A stretch of DNA of 64,000 nucleotides, taken from the NCBI RefSeq assembly GCF_950023065.1, contig NC_088681.1:1984001-2048000 (forward strand), given 5' to 3'. This DNA comes from Planococcus citri (taxonomy: Eukaryota; Arthropoda; Insecta; Hemiptera; Pseudococcidae). The number at the start of each line of letters is the position of its first letter. The first letter of the stretch is position 1. Below the pieces are notes generated by a model. It was not told the origin of the DNA, searched no databases, and worked only from the letters and a program-made list of their open reading frames with translations. A program made the translations under genes and the position numbers. Of the stretch, positions 50,301 through 62,300 are shown one piece after another.

Positions 50301-53300
50301 TATTGAAAGCGGTACGTAACGCGAAAAATGATGACTCCCCCTTTAAGCGCCCCCATCGACCCCTAATTGCAAAAAATACCCTACTGGTCAAAATTCCATC
50401 AGATTTGAAATATTACGCCAGTTACTGTTCAATATTGATCGATATGTTCCGCTAAAAGTGTCGGAATCATCGCATACCTCCCACCCCCTCATGGGGGCAG
50501 ACCCCTAAATTGTGGAGGCGATGGAAAACCCACTTATGGAACTGAAATTCTGTAAATATGTACTTCTCTGGTCATGGGAATATATATATAATGGTCCATT
50601 TCATCGATTACATTCCTCACCCCGCCCCGCCCCTCACCCTTTATATACCATTATACAAAATTTCATCAAAAAGTAACCCCTCCTGCTTTGTGGCGCGCTC
50701 CATAGGAAGGGTACAGAAGTCGTTTTACACTCAATGGATAGAGAATTTCATCAGCTTTCCAACGGTATGCTTGTGATCATTGTGAGATGAAAACAATCGA
50801 ACCTGTGTCCAATAAAGTGAATGAAGGTTTGGGTTGTCGGTCCATGCGAAACCAATTTTTGAATTTTCAATCTCCTACTATGAGTCGCGCTTTAGAGGAA
50901 CATTACGTTACAGAAGTTGTTTTACACTCGATCGATAGAGAATTTTATCAGCTTTCCAGCGATATGTTTGTGATCATTGGGAGATGAAAACAAGCGAACC
51001 TGTGTCCAATAGAGTGAATGAAGCTCTGGGGGCGTTTGGTTCAAGCAAGAAGCAATCGTTGAATATTTGAAAAATGGTCACCCCTGCATTCATCTCACAA
51101 TGATCACAAACATACCGTTGGAAAATGTGAATTCGACTGCAAATTCGTTTTCAGAAGGTTCGATTCATCGATTCATACGAAAACGATTCCCATATCGGCT
51201 GCTTGATTTTCCATCAAAATAACAATTTGAGGGGGAGGGCGCGAGAGATTTGGATGGAACATGAATATTTTCTGTTGGCTCCAGAATGAATTGATGTTAT
51301 AAAAGTCAATGGTCGATTGCTGGTTTATCCATAACTTGTAACTTATGTGTAGGTGAGACTCATAATGCATGTTTACCTACCTATACTCGTGTTAATAATG
51401 ACGAATTAATATTCAGGGGAAGGGAGCTAGGGGTGGACAAAAAAATGGTTCAAGCGTAAATTCGACTGCAAATTCGTTTTCAGAAGGTTCGATTCATATG
51501 AAAACGATTCCCATATTGACGGCTTGATTTTCCATCGAAATAACAATTTGAGGGGCAGAGGGAAGGTGGTTGGGAGGTTAGGACCCCACAAAAACATTTT
51601 CTGTTGGCTCCAGAATGAAATGATTTTATAAAAATCAACAGTTAATAGGTGTTTTCCCATAACTTGTATAGTGTTGTAGTCATGTATATTGTATAGTCTA
51701 GTATAGTAGGATGCGACTTATAGGTAGTGAATAATGCAAGGGGTGGTCAGTTTTTATTTTTTTTGACCAATTTCCACGACTCCAAAATTTTTAAAATTTT
51801 TATCGTATGTTTACGGATAAATAACGCGTGTTTGGACTAAAGAAATTCCATTGTCACTTTGACCCTTCATTACAAAATGGCGGCTCAAAATTTTAAAAAG
51901 GGCAAAACCGCAGAAAAAACACATTTTATCCCCTCCCCCCAAAATACTTGCTCTAAGGGTCCAAAATTTTCATCACAGTTTTTTCTCATTATGGTTGACC
52001 TTTTGGGTCAGGTGTGGTCAATACTTGTTTCGGGGGCCAAATCCCCATACTAAACCGGCTATGCCCTTTACCCAAAACTGATTAGAAATTGACCAAATTC
52101 CACTTTTTCATCGCTAAGGTGAGGGGGGGGAGGAGGAGAAGGGGGCATATCGAAAACATGAAAAAGTACTTTTCTGATGAAGATCGACAAAATCCCGAGG
52201 ATTAAAATTTAGAGAGAAAAAAAAACACCTAAAAATATTCATTTACTAGAAAACCCGTTAAAACCGCGCATACTGCGCGGTTCTCCTAGAGCATACTCTC
52301 TAAATTTGAAACCGTGAAATTTCACTCTTAGCAGTCACCTTAAAAGCAGTAGTTTTTTACTGCAAAACAGTAAAAAATGTACCTACTGAATTGATCAGTA
52401 GTGAAATTTCACGGTTTTAAATTTAGAGAGTAGAAATATATGTTGAAAATATAATATGAGAAATGTAATTGTGTGTATGTATAGCAATATCAAGCTGATT
52501 GAGCATTTTGATATTCTTTTAAAAAGTAGTACTCATCAAAAAATTAAAGCTTTGCGATTTAAAATGTTGTTTAAAGATCAACATTTAATAAAAGTAGTAT
52601 CAAGCTTCTTGAGCTGGTAAAATTAGAAGTTGGATTCGAGATCAATAATCTGTCTGTCGCCTTAAACCGTTCGGCCACCAACGCTGATGGATTATGCTTG
52701 CTAAATGCCGCGTTGTGATTGGTCGAATTGTTTCTCGACCTTTTTGAGTTTTTTGGCCAACTTTTAAAACTCTCAAGAATACCCCGCAAATCTATGACAC
52801 TTCACAAGCTTTCTATTGAGAGGTCTTTTATGAAAATCGGTTGAATATACTTACTGAAATCTCGTAGAATCAAAAAAACTCTGCTGAATGCAGCATTGTA
52901 ATTGGCCGAAATGGTTTCTTGAGCTTTTTGGACTTTTGGCCAAATTTTTAAAATTTTTAATAATAGTCCACATATTCGCAAGCTTTGTATTGAGGGGTCT
53001 ATTATGAAAATCGGTTGAGTACTTACTGCATATCTCGTGCAGGGATGGGACGATTCAAATCGCGGAATTGAATTCGGATCAATTTTAATTTTCGAATCGG
53101 ATTGACAGGGTATCTAACAGGAAGTGAAAGTAGTGAAAAAGTAGTGAATTTTGCTGAAAAGGTGTGAAAAAATGAAAAATTCAAATGCGTTCCTTTTTCT
53201 AAATCTTCATTCTGTAGAAAAGAGCTCATTTGTTGACTTTTTAAGAGCTTGAATTATACATTTTTGAGAGCTATTTGCTCTTTTTCCACTTGAGAACCTT

Positions 53301-56300
53301 ATTGTTCAAATTCAAGAAATGTTCAAAGTTTGAATCAGAAAAATGAATTCCTCCCTGCATGAAGAAACTTTTTTTTCACTCGTACTTCTCAAAACATGAA
53401 TTTTTGAAAGCTTTTTAATCCCGCTTTGCCCAGGCTCGTTTGTTTTTTTTTCAATTTTGAGTTTTTCAAAATACCTCTCAGAATACTGATTTTTGAGAGC
53501 TTTTGCCCTCGCTTCATCAGGGCCGGTTTGTTTCTCTTTTCCGCAATTGAAAAATTGCAGACTTGAAGGAGAAATTGAAATTCTTACCTACCTACGTGGT
53601 GCATATGAATATTATTTCTAGGCAAAATTGTACCTTTCAAATGACAAAATTGTTATTTTATCTCTACTTATTTTACTTTAAAACTTATTTTTCCCCCAAA
53701 TGTCGTTCAAGTTTTCCATCAATTTTTGGTTTAAAAATTTTCACGTTGAAAAAAGTTTTTTTTTCGGCTCGTTTCATTACATTAGCACGAAATAAAATCA
53801 TAAATTGAAATGATAAAATTATATTTTTGACATCTGTTCGCTTGAGAAAGATCTTGGGATATTTGAAGACATTGGAAAAGTAAAAAATTTTAATGTAAAA
53901 TCCCCCCCCCTCACGGCTCCCTTTTCGTATAAAATCGTAAGTGTTTAAAAAATGTCCTGCTTTTTCATTTTGAAATTTTTTAAGACACCTTGTCTCATAA
54001 CATGTGTTCATTTGTATGTACATATTATTTTTTTCAATGATTTTGATTGAAATTAAAAAATATGTTGTATACAAATTTTTTTCCAATTCCAATTTTTTTG
54101 ATTTTTTGTGTGTTAAGGGGGGGGGGGGGGGTGGGGGTTCGAATAGATAGCTTTCTGAAAATTTGCTTGCAAAAAGGCAGTGAAAAAAGTAGTGAAAAAG
54201 TAGTGATGTCATTTTGAAACTTTGCGAATCACAATCTTCGAATCAATCCATTGAATCCTATTCCTAATCGGATTCATTTGAAAACTGAATCACAGATTTT
54301 GAATCAGATTCAATGTTTTGGGAGAATCGCCCCAATTGAACCCAATTCATTTCTTTTTTGTTAATCACCCCATCTCTGGTCTCGTGGAATCAAAAAAACT
54401 TTGCTGAATGCTGCGTTAATTGTGATTGGCCGAAATGGTTTCTCGAGCTTTTTGTACTTTTTGCCAAATTTGTTGAAAATTCAATAATAGCCTGCATTTC
54501 TACACTTCACAAGCTTTCTATTGAGGGGTCTTTTATGAAAATCAGTTGAGTACATACTGAGGAAGCCAACATCATTCTAATCGCCAAATGCTGCGTTGTG
54601 ATTGGCTGAAATGATTTCTCGAGATTTTCAAGCTTTTGGCTAAACTTTTCAAACTTTCTAGAATACCCTGCAAATCTACTCTTCACAAGCTTTCTATTGA
54701 GGGGTCTTTTATGAAAATCGGTTGAGTACTTATTGAGATCTTGTGGGAATTATAATTGCCAAATGCTATACATTGTGATGTTGTGATTGGCCAAAATAAT
54801 TTCTCAAGTTTTTTGAGCTTTTGGCCAAACCTTTCAAACTTTCAAGAATAACCTGCATACCTACATTTCACAAGCTTTCTATCGAGGGGCCTTTTATGAA
54901 AATCGGTTGAGTACATACTGAGGTCTGGTAGGAACAAATAATCGAACATCATTCTAATTGCTGTTTGCTGCGTTGTGATTGGCCGAAATAATTTCTCAAG
55001 GTTTATGAACTTTTTACCAAACTTTTCAAACTTTCAAGAATAGCATGCAAATATACACTTCATCACAAGCTTTCTATTGAGGAGTCTTTTATGGAAATCG
55101 GTCAAGTACTTTCGGAGATCTTGTGGGAATTATACCTATATAATATGCCGAATGCTGCGTTGTGATTGGCTGAAATGATTTTTCGAGCTTTTTGAGCTTT
55201 TGGCCAAACTTTTCAAACTTTCAAGAATAGCCTGCAAATCTACACTTCACAAGCTTTCTATTGAGGGGTCTTTTATGAAAATCTGTTGAGTACTCACTGA
55301 GATCTCGTGGGAACAAAAAAACCAACATCATTTTAATATATAAGATTGAGAAAGGGGACAAGTTCCACTTTTCTACTATGCAGAGAGGTTAAAAGTAGTG
55401 TTAACAGTATTTTCATGAAAATGCACCAAATCTAAAGACTAAAAAGAAAAAAAAAACATACATATTTCAATTTCTCGGATTTCGCATGTTTTATGACAGA
55501 GGGGGGGGGCAACTTAAGGAGGTGGGGGCGAAAAAAAACAAACAAACACACATCTTAAAAAATAATCCCAGCATAAATAAGAATTTTGTATTCCTCGTTT
55601 CTTTACGTTTCCTATATCTACCAATGTATGTAGGTAGTAGGTAGTATAGGAATAGGTACCTTTACGAAAACACTTGTCTGCAAGAATGTTTGCCACGAGA
55701 AACGAAACTATAGGAGCTGGGCAGTGGGCATGTGGGCAAGGGAATAAAAACCGACGACGACGAGGTTAAATTTTCATTTCAACCTCAAAGGGAATTGAGA
55801 AATTTCACGGCGAATTAATTTTTTTGCCTCGGTGAAAAGCGAGAATAAACGAGCGAGCCGAAATAGTACCAGCTTACGACCTTTAGAAAAATTTCCCAAA
55901 CACAAATAGCCGACGATAATAGCGTTAAATTTATCGAATAAAATTTGCCCTTTTTCTTTTGTTTCGTATTAAATTGCGAAATTTTAATTTCCATCGAATT
56001 ACTCGCTAGGGCGTTTTACTAATGGCGAATCGTCGTCGTCGTAATAATTATACACTCAATTAGTTCGAACGCGATATTCGACAATTCGAGCGAAAAATCT
56101 CTTACATTAATGAACATCGAATGAAGTTATATTAGAAATTTGCTCGCATTACGCACTAGATCGCATTATTCAGTTTTTCTCATTTTGTTAGATTTGTCGT
56201 CGATTAAACAGAAATTTTTGATATTTTTTATTTCATTTTTTTTTGTTGGTAAAGACTCGTGATGAATTATTCTTTTTGTTGCCAAACGAAACCCAACATC

Positions 56301-59300
56301 AGCCATGTAAAAGTTACCTAGCTGCTTTCTTCCCTTTCATTAACTCGCGACAGCTTAACAAATTTATGCCAGCTCTCGAAGTCGAAACAATCACTGCGAT
56401 GTAATTCCTATTGATTCTCGTCTTCTCGGTTCGTGTATAGCTCGAGGGCATATACTTGAAAACCGCCTCTTGGCTCTTACCATTCAACACATCTAATTAC
56501 CGAGTAAAATGTCGAATTAATTTCGTGTAGGTGTAGAATCTCGACATCGTAGTCGTCACCATACGGGGCGCAGCGGCTGCGTTGATTTATTCATACGTAG
56601 GTACGTATGGTATGGTATTTTCCGACATATACATCTACATATTATAGGTAGGTACCGTCTGTCTATACCGACATACAACACACACAATACATAAATACAC
56701 ATATAACTCAAACTAAACGTACGACAACCGCGACAATTACGACGACGACGTCATACAGTGTGCACACAGAATCAAAGACCTAACGAATGCTCTTTGAAAC
56801 CGATAATTATTTACATACGCGATGAATAATTCATGTCGAGAAGCGGTAACAATTAATGAGACACACTTTGTTTACAATCAGCTGTTTAGCATAGCTCCTT
56901 TTGTACCATCGATACGTGGCGTGGTACCTACTCGTACTCGTACTTCATTTGCATTACCATCACCATTCACCACATCCTCCTTCGGGCATTCTCCTCAGCA
57001 ACAACGCCTCCCTCACATACATACGTACAAAATAAACACCACCTCCACCACCAACCACTATACACAGTCTCATCTACAACAACCCGCAAAACGAAAAGCA
57101 CTCGTGAAAAAAACTCGACGATGTATTTTTTCTCTCTCTCTCTCTCTTTCCTCTTTACATTCGCTCTTCTTTTACCTCGGTTTCGTTATAATTAAACGCC
57201 ACTTCAAATCGGCTGTATGTACCTACGCCGAATGAGCACCTCGTCTTTCCACACCAAAAAGCCAGCGCCATTGCCACTCCTCGTCTCGCCCGCAGCTTTA
57301 TATTTGCTAGTTAAAATTCACCAAAACCACGTATTGTGCTCGGGTATACCTACCTGCGAGTGCGAGTATATCGGCAGAATTTTAATTTCCTCTCGACGAG
57401 CGTGTTTTTCGCTCCGTACTTCCCGTCTTTTTCACCTTCTCTTTCATGCAAAGTCACTTTTAGTACAACAGCGAGAGAAAAAATTCACGTGTTATGTTCC
57501 TCTGTACGAGTATATACGATGTCAACCTCGCTCGAATTCTTCCCTTCGTACCCTCAGCCTGTCCAGACCGTATTGAAAACGCTTTTAGCATACCTACTAT
57601 GTAGTTGTCTGCCAACGACGACGAGTTTTCACAATTCGAATAAAAAAATCGACTACGATCAGAAAGGCGCGATAATTCAATTTTTTTTAACCCTGGGAAA
57701 GGTCGAAGGATGAGGAGGACGTGAAAAAATGGAAAATTTCTCGAAAGACAATTGAAAGCAGTCCTTAAAATTCGTAAAGTGAATTTCAACTAACTGCATC
57801 ACTTTGGAACAAAGAAGGGCGTGACACAAAGGTTTTCGACTTCAAAAAATCAGCGAATTCTTCGAAAAAATTCCGAAAGCAGCGTTGGAGGGGCAGAATC
57901 AGAAAAATGAGTTAATTTTCGCACATGCGGTGTTCCTGAAAACCTGCAAAACCATGTTTCACGATTTCTTCAATTTTTAGGAAATTTGGGAGAGCATGAG
58001 GGGACATTAGAAGAGCAAAATCATCGTATTCAGTGACAAAAAAAAACCACCCACCTCTCAAAAAGCCAGTTGGAGGGCCAATGATGAAGATTTTCCGTCT
58101 TTAACTGTTTCTTAAAGTGAGTAAACTACAAGAACCAGGTTGATTTGACATGGAATGTTTCAGTCAACGTCTCAAGACAAAAAATCGAATCAATAGAGAT
58201 GTCGAAAGAATTGCACACTCGGTTTACCGTAAATAAGAATTCATCGCAACGTGTCTTTTCCAGCTGTATTTACGGCAAACTGAGTATGCAATTCTATTAA
58301 CACCACCGCGCCGGCGGTTTGTCTTCAAATCCATTCATGGATCCATAATTCCATACGTATAAACTGGAATCAAAAATTAGTTTTGGTCTTCTTATTTCGT
58401 TCTGATTTTGAACGTCCTGATTTTCTGACAGGTGAGGGAGGAGAAATTCAGGTATTTTTAAAGCACTCGCGACTCCCTGGAGCAAATTTGTTTTCGGATA
58501 TTGCAAAAAGCCTCGCTTTGTTTTTGTAAAAATTGCCCGAAAGTCTCGCTTTTCAGTCAAAAATTGTCGAGTTCCTCCCTATTAGGAAATTCGATTAGAA
58601 AAAAAATCCAAAAAGTCATTTTTTAAACAAAAATTCTAAAAAACCATTTAAAAAAAAAAATCCAAAAAGTCATAGTCGGGGAGCCCACTTATGGTAAGCA
58701 TCTATTGCACCCTACGTCGATCCTCCGGGACAGTTTTTTTCTTAAAGGGGGAGTCCTAAGGAACATTTCTAGCCCTTGTACTAAAAAAAAATGGCTCTAC
58801 CTACAAAATGGCGGCCATTTTGATTGACAGGTCAGCCGAAATCGCAGATTTTGCGTTCCAACATGGGACTTGCACGAAATTTTTTAAACCGTACAAAGGT
58901 AGACCGAAAGAGCAGGCAAAAATTCATCACTTGTCAAAATTCCAAGTGCTGAAGTGCCTTTTTCAATTTTAGGTGAATTTTTGAAAATCCAATTTAGGCC
59001 AAAAATGAGGGAAAAAATCAAAATTTTACCAAATTGACCGAGAAAGCTAAAAATTGGAATATACTCTATTTTCGACATGCCAAATCGATCGGAAACTGTT
59101 TCAAACCGTTTTGAGCAGTTCTCGAGCCTCCAGCAGATTTTTTAAAGTCGAAATTCCCACAAAATTTCATCAAATGCAGTTGGATAGCCGAAATTTACTC
59201 TGCGAACCAATTTCAATACGCTACGAAGTCAACTACAGGGGGATTTCAAGTCGTTTAGGAGCATCCAGCGATTTTTTAAAAAATTACTGGAGCCTGCAGT

Positions 59301-62300
59301 AGATTTTTGAAACTTTAAATTTCCTAAAAATTTGATCAAACGGAGATGGAAAGTCAAAATTCATTCTGCAAAACTAATTTCAATACGCTACGAATCGTCT
59401 GCTGGTGGATTTCAAGTCGTTTTGGAGCCTCCAGCGACTTTTTGAGAGGTCGTATGCTGTTTTTTGAAAAGTTGAAATTTCCAACAAGTAGCTAGAAGCT
59501 TCAAAATCATTTAAAACCACCATGTAGTCGGCTTCATATCGTATTGCAATTAGTTTGCGAAGTATTTCAGCTTGCCAACTCCATTTGGTAAAATGTTGCG
59601 GGAATTTCAAGGTTCAAAAATCTGCTGGAGGCTCCAGTAATTTTCAAAAGGTCGCTGGAGGCTCCAAAATGATTTGAATCCGCCTGAAGTCGTCTTCAGA
59701 GGGTGTTAAAATTGGAGTGTAGAGTAAATTTCAGCTTTCCATCTCTATTTTGATGAAATTTTGTGAAAATTTAAAGCTTCAAAAATTTGATGGAGGCTCC
59801 AGGAATTTTCAAAAAGTCGCTGCATGCTCCAAAACGAATTGAAATCCCTCTGTAATTGACTTCGTAGCGTATTAAAATTAGTTTGTAGAATACATTTCAG
59901 CTTTCCAACTCCATTTTGGTGAAATTTTGTGGGAATTTCGAGTTTCAAAAATCTGCTGGAGGCTCCAGAACTGCTCAAAACGCTTTGAAACAGTTTCCAA
60001 TCGATTAGGCAGGTCGAAAATAGGGAATATCCCAAATTTTAGCTTTCTTGGTCAATTTGGTAAAATTTTGATTTTTTCCCCTTATTTTTTGCCTGACTTT
60101 CAAAAATTCACCAAAAATCGAGAAACGCACTCAAGCATTTGAAATTCTGACAGGTGATCCAAAAAGTTATCTTTGAACAAAAATTTCTAAAAAAGTCATC
60201 TTTGAATGAAAATTCCAAATAAGCCATTTTTCAAAAAAAAACTCCAAAAAGTCATTTTTAAAAAAAATTCTAGAAAGTCATTTTTCAAAAAAAATTCCAA
60301 AATATCCTTTTTTCGAAAAATTCCAGAAAGTCATTTTTCAATAAAAATTTCAAACGTCCTTTTTTTAAAAAAATCCTGAGAAGCAATTTTTCAACAAATT
60401 CCAAAAAGTCATTCTTCAAAAAAAAATTCCAGTAATTTTTTTAAAAAATTGCTTTCAAGTTTCGCTTTTTTCTCAAAAATTGTCATAAAGTCTCGTTTTT
60501 TTTACCAAAATATTGCAGAAATGTTTCGTTATTCGAAAAAAAGTTTGAAAAGGTGTAACATTTTGGGATTAATTTGCATAAAAGACTCAATTTTTGTCGA
60601 AAATTTTCACTTTGTTACCAAAATTTTCCAATAATGCCTCACGATTTTGCTAAAAATTGTCAAATGGTCTCACTTTTTTCCAAAAAATTAGTCAGAAGTT
60701 TCGTTTTTTCGCCCGAAGTTGCCGTAAAGTTCGCTCTGAAGTATAAAATTGTCAAAATCTTGATTTTTTTCAGAAGATTTCTCCACAATTTTAAAATTTC
60801 TCTACAAGGTGTGGAAACTACCTTGGGCACCACCTAAAAATCAAGTTATGGCTTATTTTCGATTTATTAAACGTAAACGAGTTTACCATCATTTGATTTG
60901 ATTTTCAGGCGGACACCTAAAGTGCGTTTTTTTTTTCATTATGAATATTTAAACTTAAGGGAAAAGTTTAAAAAATCAGACATTTTCTGTTCGTAGGGAA
61001 ATTTTCATAGGTTCTCCTCGTCAAAAAACCAATCATCCAAGAAATCCAAATTTCACTACTTCGAGTCATTCTGAGACCTCCAACGTGATTTTTAATTTCT
61101 CCACAACTTGAAAATGTCTCCAGTATACGTGAGAATTAATTTGGAGAGCTAAACATCAGAACCTATTCAACGAGTTTATGGACACAACTTCAACTTTCAA
61201 AAATTTACTGGAGGCTTCAGAGGTGTTCAAAACGTTTCGAAACCGTTTGCCTTTGCAATCGATTCAAAGAGGTCGAAAATAGATTTCACATCAAATTTCA
61301 GCTTTCTCGGTTAATTTAGTAAAATTTTTATTTTTTTCCCATTTTTGGATCAAAGATTTTTAAAAATTTACCAAAAGTTTAAAAATGCACTTCAGCATCT
61401 GGAATTTTGACTGACGATGTATTTTTGCATACTCTTTCAATTTACCATCTTCGGTTCAAAAAACTCGTTTTCAGATGGACAGCTCCGTTTGTAGAATAAA
61501 AAATAAGAAAACATACTAATTATTTCCTCATGAAACCCAAAACTTTAGAAGATGAAAGTGCAAAAAACCCGAATCCTCAAAATATCAGCCACCCTAATAC
61601 CCATACCTAGGATCATTCTCGGGAGGGGGGGGGGGAGAGGAAATCAGGCAATTCCAATCGAACTGACTTGAAAATTAACTTAAAAAACCCTACTCTCGAC
61701 AATAGCCCTATAATTCGCCCATTGAGAAATCCTCCTAATAACGCCATCATTTCAAAACACATTTAAAACCAACTCGAACTGAACACCCCTCGACAAGTTC
61801 AGCAGTAGGAGGAAGAAATGTTGGCCAAATGCACGCGGGAGCCCCGAAGTGAGAGTTGAATACGCTTCGCTAAACAATCAACTGAATAAACAAAGCAAAA
61901 CAAACCGAACTGTAATGGTCGAACAAATTACTGAACAAACAGATGCTCGCGGCAATTTATTAAAAGTAAACATTTACCCGAAGAAAAGTGTATACATAAC
62001 CGCGCGTTGAAAATGCTTTAATATAAAAGGATCTCGTTCTCTTTCTCTCTCAACCAAGCTTCGCGACTTTCTCTCTCTCGCTCGCCTCTTCTCGTTCTCG
62101 CGCTCTGTATTGTTACGAAATTTATTATCGAAAATACGCCATTGAAAATTTAAACAACTTCCGAGCTGTAGACGTCGTTTTCATGAGGTTTCCCCTATTC
62201 TACTTTTCATCCGTATTTTACTTTTTCTTGCGAATACTCGCAGCTAGTGTACTTTCGTCTGTTTTTTTTTTGCTCGCTTTTTGGCGTATATTTGAGAAAC

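Noticed and set aside
53685..54212. 175-residue minus ORF
   Set aside because: Lies wholly inside the non-autonomous hAT-type element, contains a poly-Pro run from a G-run and resembles no transposase.
56822..57789. ORFs of 109-137 residues on both strands
   Set aside because: Same reason; Ser/Leu/Phe-rich translations of CT-rich intron DNA.
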